Source: an uncultured Clostridia bacterium (GTDB taxonomy: Bacteria > Bacillota > Clostridia > Oscillospirales > Oscillospiraceae). From it: a stretch of DNA of 36,117 bases. The stretch spans positions 1 to 36,117 of the forward strand of contig CAMNQX010000019.1 of assembly GCA_946550725.1 (NCBI GenBank), read 5' to 3'. A model generated the notes under the pieces. It was not told the origin of the DNA, made no database searches, and saw nothing but the letters and a program-made list of their open reading frames with translations. The position numbers and the translations under genes were made by a program. Positions 8,171 through 14,924 of the stretch are shown here, in pieces (the stretch's first letter is position 1; every line of letters begins with the position of its first letter).

Positions 8171-8853
8171 TGGATGACCTCAAACTTATAGCCCACGCCC
8201 CACACGGTCTTCAGCGCCCACTGGTCGGAGACTCCCTCCAGCTTCTCCCGAAGCCGCTTCACGTGCACGTCCACCGTGCGGGAATCGCCGAAGTAGTCGA
8301 ACCCCCACACCTCGTCCAGCAGCTGGTTGCGGGTGAACACCCGGTTGGGGGCGGAGGCCAGGCGGTAGAGAAGCTCCAGCTCCTTGGGGGGCGTGTCGAT
8401 GCGCTTGCCGTCCACGATCAGCTCGTAGGAATCCAGGTTGATGACCAGCTTGGGGAAGGTGAGCTTCTTCTCGCTCACGTCCTCCTCCAGCCCGTAGCGG
8501 CGGAGCACCGCGTGGATGCGGGCCACCACCTCCTTGGTCTCGAAGGGCTTGGTGATGTAGTCGTCCGCGCCCCCCTCCAGGCCCTGAACCTTGTCGGAAA
8601 GCTCCCCCTTGGCGGTGAGCATGATCACCGGGGTCTTGCCGTCCTCCCGGATCTTTTTCAGCACCGACCACCCGTCCATGATGGGCAGCATGATGTCCAG
8701 CAGCACCAGATCGGGCTGGAAGGAGCGGAAGGTCTCGATGCCCTTCACGCCGTCCGCCGCCGCCCGGGTCTCATACCCCTCTTTTTCCAGATACAGCTCC
8801 AGCAGGTCGGAGATGTTCTTCTCGTCCTCGATCACCAAAATTTTCTGCGCCAT
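8167..8853 (-). CDS. OmpR/PhoB-family response regulator
   Basis: A 228-residue regulator. The receiver domain (1-120) has the acidic pocket E9/D10/E11, phosphoacceptor D53 (LVLLDIMLP), the Thr of VIMLTAKG and the later Lys of ITKPF. The C-terminal winged helix (about 128-226) contains TPPKELELLYRLA and DSRTVDVHVKRLREKLE, typical of OmpR/PhoB proteins that bind tandem direct half-sites. The ATG at 8853 fits AAAGGA spacing better than the GTG at 8862. A tandem repeat of suitable spacing sits upstream at 8913-8929, suggesting autoregulation. Confidence 0.95.
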   Translation of the reverse strand: MAQKILVIEDEKNISDLLELYLEKEGYETRAAADGVKGIETFRSFQPDLVLLDIMLPIMDGWSVLKKIREDGKTPVIMLTAKGELSDKVQGLEGGADDYITKPFETKEVVARIHAVLRRYGLEEDVSEKKLTFPKLVINLDSYELIVDGKRIDTPPKELELLYRLASAPNRVFTRNQLLDEVWGFDYFGDSRTVDVHVKRLREKLEGVSDQWALKTVWGVGYKFEVIQ

Positions 8854-8912
8854 GGCTCCCACGTCCTTTCAGGGTCAGTTTTTCTCATTATGCCGTCAGT
8901 CAAGGCACTTTG

Positions 8913-8929
8913 GGTGAATAATCTGTAAA
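8913..8929 (-). promoter_or_regulatory. Candidate direct-repeat site for the response regulator
   Basis: On the minus strand TTTACA and TTCACC half-sites are separated by 5 bp (11-bp period), the geometry of PhoB/OmpR-family boxes. They lie about 60 bp upstream of the regulator gene. Assignment to this regulator is inference. Confidence 0.35.
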
Positions 8930-8959
8930 TTTCACAGGGTCGGGCCAAAAATTCCCCTC

Positions 8960-8988
8960 TTGACACCCTCGAACATCTGTGCTAAATT
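8960..8988 (+). promoter_or_regulatory. Sigma-A promoter of the radical-SAM operon
   Basis: TTGACA (8960-8965), 17-bp spacer, TAAATT (8983-8988). The spacer contains GAAC-ATCT-GTGC (8971-8982), which is one base from a second LexA box. Confidence 0.8.
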
Positions 8989-8989
8989 A

Positions 8990-9001
8990 GAACAAAAGTT
9001 C
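8990..9001. promoter_or_regulatory. LexA (SOS) box
   Basis: GAACAAAAGTTC, a perfect match to the Firmicutes LexA consensus GAAC-N4-GTTC; with flanks it is a 14-bp palindrome (AGAAC...GTTCT). It starts 2 bp after the -10 box, covering the likely transcription start, an ideal repressor position. Confidence 0.78.
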
Positions 9002-9020
9002 TGATTAGGGGGTGGCAGGT

Positions 9021-10280
9021 TTGGATATGATGGAAAAGCTCACCATTTTGGCGGACGCCGCCAAATATGACGCGGCCTGCACCTCCAGCGGCGCGGACCG
9101 CCACCATCAGGCGGGGATGCTCGGCTCCGCCGTCAGCCGGGGCTGCTGCCACACCTTCTCCGCCGACGGGCGGTGCGTCACTCTTTTGAAGGTGCTGTTC
9201 TCCAACGTGTGCGCCTATGACTGCGCCTACTGCGTCAACCGCCGCTCCAACGACGTGCCCCGGTGCTCCTTCACCCCCCGGGAGCTGTGCGAGCTGACCA
9301 TGGGCTTTTACCGGCGCAACTATATCGAGGGGCTGTTTTTGTCCTCCGCCGTCATCCAGAACCCCGATTACACCATGGAGCTGATGATCAAGGCTCTGGG
9401 GATGCTGCGGCGGGAATACCGCTTCAACGGCTACATCCACGCCAAGGCCATTCCCGGCTGTGACCAACGGCTGGTGTGGGAGATGGGGCTGCTGGCCGAC
9501 CGGATGAGCGTGAACATCGAGCTGCCCTCGGAGGAGAGCCTAATCAAGCTGTGCCCCGACAAGGGGAAGGCCCCCATTCTGGGCAATATGGCCCAGATCC
9601 GGGACGGCATCACCCAGAGCAAGTCGGAGCTGGCCCTCTACAAGCACGCCCCCAAGTTTGCCCCGGCGGGCCAGTCCACCCAGATGATCGTGGGTGCCAC
9701 GGGGGAAAACGACCTTCACATTTTGCGGCTCACCCAGGGGCTTTACCGCCGCTACGGCCTGCGGCGGGTGTTCTTCTCCGCCTATATGCCCGTGGGCAGC
9801 AGCCCTCTGCTCCCCGCCCTCCAAAGCGGCTACCAGCCGCCCCTGCTGCGGGAACACCGTCTCTATCAGGCGGACTGGCTGCTGCGGTTCTACCAGTTCA
9901 CCGCCGAGGAGATCTTAGACGACGCCCACCCCAACTTCGACCCCAATCTGGACCCCAAGTGCTGCTGGGCGCTGAACCACCCGGAGTTTTTCCCCGTGGA
10001 GGTGAACAAAGCGGACTACGAGGCCCTTTTGCGCGTCCCCGGCGTGGGGGTGACCTCCGCCCGAAAGATCATCGCCGCCCGCCGCCACGCCAAGCTGAGC
10101 TTCGAGCATTTGAAAAAGCTGGGGGTAGTCTTGAAGCGGGCGCAGTACTTTTTGCTGTGCGACGGCAGGCAGATGGACGGCCTGCGGTTCAAGTGGGAGG
10201 TCCTGCCCTCCCGCCTCACCGCCCTGCCCGACGCCGCGGCGGGCCAGCAGCTGTCGCTGTTTGACGCAAAGGGGGCGTGA
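9021..10280 (+). CDS. Radical-SAM protein, putative DNA modification/repair (TIGR03916-type)
   Basis: A 419-residue protein recognised as the 'putative DNA modification/repair radical SAM protein' family, known mainly by its linkage to a TIGR03915 partner and by fusion or linkage to UDG-like domains. The [4Fe-4S]/SAM cysteines are CAYDCAYC (C64, C68, C71, the canonical C-x3-C-x2-C). Further conserved cysteines occur at C20, C42, C43 and C52. The C-terminus has a helix-hairpin-helix DNA-binding motif (VPGVGVTSARKIIAARR). The exact reaction is unknown. A TTG start at 9021 is preferred because AGGGGG lies 8 nt before it; GTG 9012 and ATG 9027 are alternatives. The stop overlaps the next gene's GTG by 4 bp. 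An SOS box at 8990-9001 predicts DNA-damage control. Confidence 0.88.
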   Translation: MDMMEKLTILADAAKYDAACTSSGADRHHQAGMLGSAVSRGCCHTFSADGRCVTLLKVLFSNVCAYDCAYCVNRRSNDVPRCSFTPRELCELTMGFYRRNYIEGLFLSSAVIQNPDYTMELMIKALGMLRREYRFNGYIHAKAIPGCDQRLVWEMGLLADRMSVNIELPSEESLIKLCPDKGKAPILGNMAQIRDGITQSKSELALYKHAPKFAPAGQSTQMIVGATGENDLHILRLTQGLYRRYGLRRVFFSAYMPVGSSPLLPALQSGYQPPLLREHRLYQADWLLRFYQFTAEEILDDAHPNFDPNLDPKCCWALNHPEFFPVEVNKADYEALLRVPGVGVTSARKIIAARRHAKLSFEHLKKLGVVLKRAQYFLLCDGRQMDGLRFKWEVLPSRLTALPDAAAGQQLSLFDAKGA

Positions 10281-11050
10281 GCGTGGGCTATTGTTACCGC
10301 TACGACGGCACCTTTCCCGGCTTCCTGTGCGCCGTCCGGGACATCTATCAATATCACGAGCCGCCCGCGCTGTTTCTTCTCGCGGACGACCCCACCCCCT
10401 CCCTCTACGAGGACCGGTGGGTGGCCACCCGGCCTGTGCTGGCCGACCGGGTCTATGACCGCCTCCACATCCGCATGGGGCGGCGCGCCCTGCTGATGGT
10501 GGAGGAGGGGTTTTTGACCTGCGTCCCTGACCGGGAGGTACTGCTCTGCCGCTTCATCGACTTCGCCCTGCAAACGGGAAAAGGGGCGGAAAAGCGGCTG
10601 GACAACTACGCCGTTTTGGAGCTGGGCAAGGCCATCCGCCACCTCCAGCGGGAGTGCGAGCTGCTCACGGGGTTCGTGCGCTTTTCCGACTACGGCGGCC
10701 TGCTGGTGGGGGAAATTTCCCCCAAAAACCGGGTGCTGCCCATCCTGAAGGTCCACTTCTGCGACCGGATGGCGGAGGAGACCTTCCTTCTCTTCGACCG
10801 CACCCACGGCGAGGCTCTCCTCCACCGCCCCGGCGAGACCCAGATCATCCCCGCCCAGGACTTCCAGCCGCCCCCGCCCGGTCAGGAGGAGCGGGCCTAC
10901 CGCGCCCTGTGGCGGCGGTTCTACGACACCATCGCCATCGAGGGCCGTATCAACCCCAAGCTCCGCCAAACCCATATGCCCAAGCGCTACTGGGCGCACC
11001 TGACGGAGTTTCAGAAGGACGACGCCCCCTCCCTGCCGTCCAGTTCCTAA
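10277..11050 (+). CDS. TIGR03915/DUF4130 probable DNA-metabolism protein
   Basis: A 257-residue partner of the radical-SAM protein. It starts YCYRYDGTFPGFLCAV, the family's typical N-terminus, and ends with the DUF4130 pattern YRALWRRFYDTIAIEGRINPKLR-type helices and MPKRYWAHLTEF. In other genomes this protein is sometimes fused to a uracil-DNA-glycosylase-like domain; no such domain is present here. The GTG at 10277 overlaps the upstream stop (GTGA); the GTG at 10283 has better spacing to AAGGGGG and may be the true start. It is in the same SOS-controlled operon. The molecular function is not known. Confidence 0.86.
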   Translation: MSVGYCYRYDGTFPGFLCAVRDIYQYHEPPALFLLADDPTPSLYEDRWVATRPVLADRVYDRLHIRMGRRALLMVEEGFLTCVPDREVLLCRFIDFALQTGKGAEKRLDNYAVLELGKAIRHLQRECELLTGFVRFSDYGGLLVGEISPKNRVLPILKVHFCDRMAEETFLLFDRTHGEALLHRPGETQIIPAQDFQPPPPGQEERAYRALWRRFYDTIAIEGRINPKLRQTHMPKRYWAHLTEFQKDDAPSLPSSS

Positions 11051-11060
11051 GCAATACGAC

Positions 11061-11144
11061 GCGGGCGGCTGAGGACAGCTGCCCCTACAAAACCGAAATC
11101 CGTACCGCAGGTATATTGTAGGGGCCGATGTCTCATCGGCCCGC
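11061..11144. repeat. Composite REP/BIME-like repeat, copy 2
   Basis: Unit 1 at 11061-11088 and unit 2 at 11118-11144 with a 29-bp spacer, 10 bp after the TIGR03915 stop. It is nearly identical to the copies at 4679 and 12888; unit 2 has lost one C (GATGTCTCATC). Confidence 0.82.
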
Positions 11145-11194
11145 GTCACTCCCTAATATTTTTCAAGAAATGCAAAAATACCCTTGCCTTTTTC

Positions 11195-11313
11195 AAATAA
11201 AAAGAATAAAATAAAGTTGCCGAGGAAACAAAGGCAGGACGTGGAGGATGGCAGTCCCCCACGCCCCTATGCAGGAGACGACACCTCCCACACAGCAGAT
11301 TACTGCGCCAACT
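11195..11313 (-). ncRNA. Candidate small structured RNA
   Basis: Downstream of a strong minus-strand promoter (11317-11344) lies about 100 nt of structured sequence. The ends pair (AGTTG at the 5' end, CAACT at the 3' end). The interior contains GCAG-TAAT-CTGC and a long hairpin built from GGCGTGG and CCACGTCC. A U-rich tail (TTTATTTTATTCTTTTTATTT, 11193-11214) follows. No ORF with a ribosome site starts downstream of the predicted transcription start. It is not an SRP or tmRNA that I recognise; a 6S-like or novel sRNA is possible. Confidence 0.42.
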
Positions 11314-11316
11314 CCC

Positions 11317-11344
11317 ATTATACGCATTTTCCGCTTTTTTTCAA
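11317..11344 (-). promoter_or_regulatory. Strong minus-strand promoter in an intergenic gap
   Basis: Read on the minus strand: TTGAAA (11339-11344), 16-bp spacer, consensus TATAAT (11317-11322). It points away from the LRR gene and into a region without a protein gene. The gap 11051-11507 otherwise holds the composite repeat and, just before the LRR gene, GC-rich inverted repeats around 11391-11465. Confidence 0.6.
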
Positions 11345-11507
11345 GGCGGAAATGTGGAATGGGCTTGTGTGCTGATGCGGTGTAGGGAAAGATTCCCTGC
11401 GCCGCTTTTGTTTTTTCGGCAGGGAAAGCCCCTGGGACGGGACGTTTCGCCCCGTTCCCTTGGGCCGACCTTGCCGAAACAGGCAAAACACACAAGGAGG
11501 AGAAAAG

Positions 11508-12860
11508 ATGAAAACGCGAAAAATTTTATCCCTGGCATTGGCGTTGGTGATGGCGCTGGCGCTGGTGCCCACGGCCGCGCTGGCCGCCGGGGACTTCCAG
11601 ACCACCGACGGGGTGCTGACCAAGTATACCGGCTCCGGCGGGGACGTGGTCATTCCCGACGGTGTGACGGCCATTGGGGCGAGTGCGTTCAATGGCTGCA
11701 AGAGCCTGACCACCGTGACCATCCCGGACAGCGTGACCAGCATTGGGAAGTGGGCGTTCGAGGACTGCAAGAGCCTGACTAACGTGACCCTCCCGGACAG
11801 CGTGACCAGCATTGGGGGGGAGGCGTTCCGGGGCTGCACCAGTCTGACCGCCGTGACCATCCCGGACAGTGTGACCAGCATTGGGGGTGGGGCGTTCAGG
11901 TACTGCGATAGCCTGACCGGCGTGACCATCCCGGACGGCGTGACCAGCATTGGGGAGAATGCGTTCGATTACTGCAAAAGCCTGACTGATGTGACCATCC
12001 CGGACAGCGTGACCACCATTGGGGGGCATGCATTCAGTAACTGCACCAGTCTGACCAGTGTGACCATCCCGGACAGCGTGACCACCATCGGGGGGGGTGC
12101 GTTCTACAGCTGCGAGAGCCTGACCGACGTGACCATCCCGGACAGTGTGACCAGCATTGAGGATTGGACGTTCGGGTTCTGCGACAGCCTGACCGACGTG
12201 ACCATCCCGGACAGCGTGACCACCATTGGGGATAGCGTGTTCAGTAATTGCGAGGGCCTGACCAGCGTGACCATCCCCGCCGGCGTGGGCAGGTTTGCGA
12301 AGTATGTGTTTTATGACTGCCCCAGCCTGACCACCATTCGGGGGGCGGATGGCAGCTACGCCCAGCTTTGGGCGCTGGACAACGGCAAGACCTTTGAGGC
12401 GGTTCTGCCCGCCGCCGCCACCCCCGGCAAGACCGCCTACGCCAGCACCCAGCTGGTGGAGGTGGACGGGAAGAAGATCGAGTTCCAGTGTTACGCCCTG
12501 AAGGACGCCAACGGCAACGACACCAACTACGTGAAGCTCCGTGACGTGGCCTACATCCTGAACGGCACAGCCGCCCAGTTCCAAGTGGGCTGGGACGGCC
12601 AGGTCGCCATCACCACCAAGACGGCCTACACCCCCAACGGGAGCGAGATGAAGACCCCCTACTCCGGCGACCGCACCTACGCCAAGGCGGGGTCGGAAAG
12701 CGTCCGGCTCAACGGCAGCAGCGAGAAGATGAACGCCCTGCTCCTCAAGGACGGGGAGGGCAACGGCTATACCTACTTCAAGCTGCGCGATCTGGGCACG
12801 GCCCTGGGCTTCAAGGTGGATTGGTCGCCCGAACGGGGCATCTACATCGAGACGAAATAA
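11508..12860 (+). CDS. Secreted leucine-rich-repeat protein with copper-amine-oxidase-type C-terminal domain
   Basis: A 450-residue secreted protein. The signal peptide is MKTRKILSLALALVMALA with a cut after ALA (about residue 26). Ten tandem 23-residue repeats of the BspA/LRR_5 type follow (consensus VTIPDSVTSIGxxAFxxCxS), encoded at about 11646-12335. A C-terminal segment of about 130 residues carries YVKLRDVAYIL and YFKLRDLGTALGFKV-W, the pattern of copper amine oxidase N-domain-like 'stalk' modules common in clostridial surface proteins. The last repeat is degenerate. No LPxTG or SLH anchor is visible. The ATG at 11508 follows AAGGAGGAG. Such proteins are presumed to act in binding at the cell surface; the ligand is unknown. 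Confidence 0.88.
   Translation: MKTRKILSLALALVMALALVPTAALAAGDFQTTDGVLTKYTGSGGDVVIPDGVTAIGASAFNGCKSLTTVTIPDSVTSIGKWAFEDCKSLTNVTLPDSVTSIGGEAFRGCTSLTAVTIPDSVTSIGGGAFRYCDSLTGVTIPDGVTSIGENAFDYCKSLTDVTIPDSVTTIGGHAFSNCTSLTSVTIPDSVTTIGGGAFYSCESLTDVTIPDSVTSIEDWTFGFCDSLTDVTIPDSVTTIGDSVFSNCEGLTSVTIPAGVGRFAKYVFYDCPSLTTIRGADGSYAQLWALDNGKTFEAVLPAAATPGKTAYASTQLVEVDGKKIEFQCYALKDANGNDTNYVKLRDVAYILNGTAAQFQVGWDGQVAITTKTAYTPNGSEMKTPYSGDRTYAKAGSESVRLNGSSEKMNALLLKDGEGNGYTYFKLRDLGTALGFKVDWSPERGIYIETK
11646..12335 (+). repeat. Tandem 69-bp coding repeat, 10 units
   Basis: Ten consecutive 69-bp units inside the LRR gene share phrases such as GTGACCATCCCGGACAG and AGCCTGACC at fixed period. Several units are highly similar over most of their length. 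Copy number could vary by slippage or recombination. Confidence 0.88.
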
Positions 12861-12961
12861 CGGCGCGTCTGGGAAGCCGCGCCCTACGCGGGCGGATGGG
12901 GACATCCGCCCCTACAGGGGAAGCAGACACATCGTAGGGGCCGATGTCCTCATCGGCCCGC
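12861..12961. repeat. Composite REP/BIME-like repeat, copy 3 (with extra unit)
   Basis: Directly after the LRR stop: a partial extra unit (12861-12889), unit 1 (12888-12915) and unit 2 (12934-12961), with an 18-bp spacer. Unit 2 is identical to that at 4733-4760 over 28 bp. Confidence 0.82.
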
Positions 12962-12991
12962 CGCGTTAAAGTCCCTTTCAAAAGGGGGCTT

Positions 12992-13022
12992 AAAGGGACG
13001 GCCCGTGGGCCGTCCCTTTTTC
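12992..13022. terminator. Terminator between convergent LRR and thiolase genes
   Basis: Perfect 13-bp stem AAAGGGACGGCCC / GGGCCGTCCCTTT with a GT apex, followed by TTTT on the plus strand; the opposite strand also has an A/T flank, so it may work both ways. Confidence 0.8.
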
Positions 13023-13737
13023 ATTCTATCACGCCCCACTCCGGGAGGGGCAATCGCTGCATGGCCGAAAACACATACTCCTTGAGCTTGGGGTACCGTT
13101 GGGACAGCTCCGCCACCAGCTCCTTGGCCTCCTGGCGCTTGGTGTAGCCGTCGGCGGGACAGGGGTTTTTCACCACGGGCAGGGAGTTGCGGGCCACCGC
13201 GCTGCGCACCTGTCCCTCGGTGGAATATAAGAGCGGCCGAATTTGCGTGATGCCCGTCCGGTCTAGATAGGTCACCGGCTGGAAGCAGTTGAGCCGCCCC
13301 TCGAAAATGAGGGACATGAAAAAGGTCTCCACCGCGTCGTCCCGGTGGTGGCCCAGGGCGATCTTGGTAATGCCCAGCTCTCCAAGGGCGTTGTGGATGG
13401 CTCCCCGGCGCATTTTGGCGCACAGGGAGCAGGGATTTTTCTCCTTGCGGTGTTCAAAAATCACCTCGTGGATCTGGCTGGGGATGAGGTGGAAGGGCAC
13501 GTCCAGCTGTTCGCACAACTCCCGAATGGGGGCAAAGTCCATCCCCGGCGTGCCCATGTCCAGCGTCACGCACTCCACCGTAAAGGGCTTGGGGTAAAAC
13601 TCCCGCAGCTTGGCCAGCGCCGCCAGCGTCACCACCGAATCCTTCCCGCCGGACACCCCCACCGCCACCCGGTCGCCCGCCTCTATCATCTGATAATCTT
13701 CCACACACCGGCGCATCTGGGACACGATCTGCCGCAT
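13021..13737 (-). CDS. ttcA: TtcA-family tRNA 2-thiolation protein
   Basis: A 238-residue PP-loop ATPase of the TtcA/TtuA superfamily, which thiolates tRNA bases (C32 in enterobacteria) using an Fe-S cluster. Visible: PP-loop SGGKDS (29-34), CxxC in NPCSLCAKMRR (C103, C106), GHHRDDAVET (129-138) and the third conserved Cys in KNPCPADG (C193). Together these give the three-cysteine cluster site of TtcA. The ATG at 13737 is preferred over the longer frame to 13794, since GGGAAGTGG lies just before it and homology begins there. The gene is divergent from rplM. The exact tRNA position modified in this organism is uncertain. Confidence 0.85.
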   Translation of the reverse strand: MRQIVSQMRRCVEDYQMIEAGDRVAVGVSGGKDSVVTLAALAKLREFYPKPFTVECVTLDMGTPGMDFAPIRELCEQLDVPFHLIPSQIHEVIFEHRKEKNPCSLCAKMRRGAIHNALGELGITKIALGHHRDDAVETFFMSLIFEGRLNCFQPVTYLDRTGITQIRPLLYSTEGQVRSAVARNSLPVVKNPCPADGYTKRQEAKELVAELSQRYPKLKEYVFSAMQRLPLPEWGVIE

Positions 13738-13858
13738 TTTTTCCACTTCCCGCCTGTTTAAAATGTAAAATCGAACGTGAGTATTCAAGAGCATTTGAGA
13801 GATTGAGCGAGAAAATCAAAGAATTCGTTTTCTCTCGCAAAAAACTTCCAAAAATCCG

Positions 13859-13887
13859 TTGACAACCCGGGTCAAAGGCATTATAAT
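13859..13887 (+). promoter_or_regulatory. Consensus promoter of rplM-rpsI
   Basis: TTGACA (13859-13864), 17-bp spacer, TATAAT (13882-13887): both hexamers are perfect, as expected for ribosomal-protein genes. Confidence 0.9.
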
Positions 13888-13895
13888 ACAACACG

Positions 13896-13940
13896 CTCGA
13901 CTTTGTAAAGTCAACGCCACCGCCAAAAGGCGGCGAATTC
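13896..13940 (+). promoter_or_regulatory. Candidate ribosomal-protein leader upstream of rplM
   Basis: The 5' leader has two small hairpins: GACTTT/AAAGTC and CCGCC-AAAA-GGCGG. Firmicutes L13 operons often carry an autoregulatory L13 leader RNA; the position fits, but the consensus match was not checked. Confidence 0.4.
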
Positions 13941-13965
13941 CATACGGAAAGTGAGAGATCATACC

Positions 13966-14397
13966 ATGTCTACCTTTATGGCAAACAAGGGCAACATCGT
14001 CCGCAAGTGGTATGTGGTCGATGCCGCTGACAAGCCCCTGGGCAAAACCGCGGTCATCGTCGCCGACCTGCTGCGCGGCAAGCGTAAGCCCGAGTACACC
14101 CCCCACGCCGACTGCGGCGACTTCGTCATCGTCATCAACGCTGAGAAGGCGATCCTGACGGGCAAGAAGCTGGAGCAGAAGTTCTACCGCACCCACTCCG
14201 GCTATCCCGGCGGCCTCCACGAGACCAAGTACCGCCTGCTGATGCAGGATAAGCCCGAGCTGGCCATGAAGCTGGCTGTCCGCGGCATGATGCCCCGCAA
14301 CATCATCACCAAGGACTCCCTCACCCGGCTGAAGATTTACCGCGGCGCTGAGCATAACCACCAGGCCCAGAAGCCTGAGTTTTACACCGAGGCTTAA
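13966..14397 (+). CDS. rplM: 50S ribosomal protein L13
   Basis: A 143-residue protein with the L13 hallmarks: [47 protein letters not shown] and the AVRGMMPRN segment. L13 is an early-assembling 23S rRNA-binding protein of the large subunit. The ATG at 13966 follows GTGAGAG and matches the usual short N-terminus. It lies 14 bp before rpsI, the conserved L13-S9 operon of nearly all bacteria. Confidence 0.97.
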   Translation: MSTFMANKGNIVRKWYVVDAADKPLGKTAVIVADLLRGKRKPEYTPHADCGDFVIVINAEKAILTGKKLEQKFYRTHSGYPGGLHETKYRLLMQDKPELAMKLAVRGMMPRNIITKDSLTRLKIYRGAEHNHQAQKPEFYTEA

Positions 14398-14411
14398 GGA
14401 GGTCATCGAAT

Positions 14412-14816
14412 ATGTATAAGAGTAAGAAGCCTTATCATTACGGCACCGGCCGCCGGAAGTCCTCCGTGGCCCGCGTCCATCTGTTCCCCGGCGGCACCGG
14501 CTCCATCACCATCAACGGCCGCGACATCGAGGAGTATTTCGGTCTGGAGACCCTGAAGCTCATCGTCCGCCAGCCCCTGGTCACCACCTCCACCATCGGT
14601 AAGGTGGACATCGTGGCCACCGTCACCGGCGGCGGCGTTACCGGCCAGGCCGGCGCCATCCGTCACGGCATTTCCCGCGCCCTGCTGCTGATGAACGAGG
14701 AGTTCCGTCCCGCCCTCAAGGCCGCCGGGTTCCTCACCCGCGACCCTCGTATGAAGGAGCGCAAGAAGTACGGCCTCCACGCCGCCCGCCGCGCGCCTCA
14801 GTTCAGCAAGCGCTGA
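14412..14816 (+). CDS. rpsI: 30S ribosomal protein S9
   Basis: A 134-residue S9 protein: [53 protein letters not shown] and the basic tail ending in FSKR, which contacts the P-site tRNA in the decoding centre. It starts after AAGGAGGT. A strong terminator follows at 14841-14876, ending the two-gene operon. Confidence 0.97.
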   Translation: MYKSKKPYHYGTGRRKSSVARVHLFPGGTGSITINGRDIEEYFGLETLKLIVRQPLVTTSTIGKVDIVATVTGGGVTGQAGAIRHGISRALLLMNEEFRPALKAAGFLTRDPRMKERKKYGLHAARRAPQFSKR

Positions 14817-14840
14817 TCCCATTTGCAAGTGTTTCAAAAA

Positions 14841-14876
14841 CTCCCGAAGCCGCTGTTGTGGCTTCGGGAGTTTTTT
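14841..14876 (+). terminator. Intrinsic terminator of rplM-rpsI
   Basis: Stem CTCCCGAAGCC / GGCTTCGGGAG with an 8-nt loop and TTTTTT tail. Confidence 0.92.
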
Positions 14877-14924
14877 CAGGCTATTTGAGGTTAAATCTGA
14901 GGTTAAAGTTTCTCCCGCGCAATA

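Noticed and set aside
11646-12335. Possible CRISPR array
   Set aside because: The 69-bp periodicity is in frame inside an LRR gene and the 'spacers' are also repeated; no cas genes.
11526-12905. Open frame of 459 codons on the minus strand
   Set aside because: Mirror of the LRR repeats; periodic product only because the real gene is periodic.
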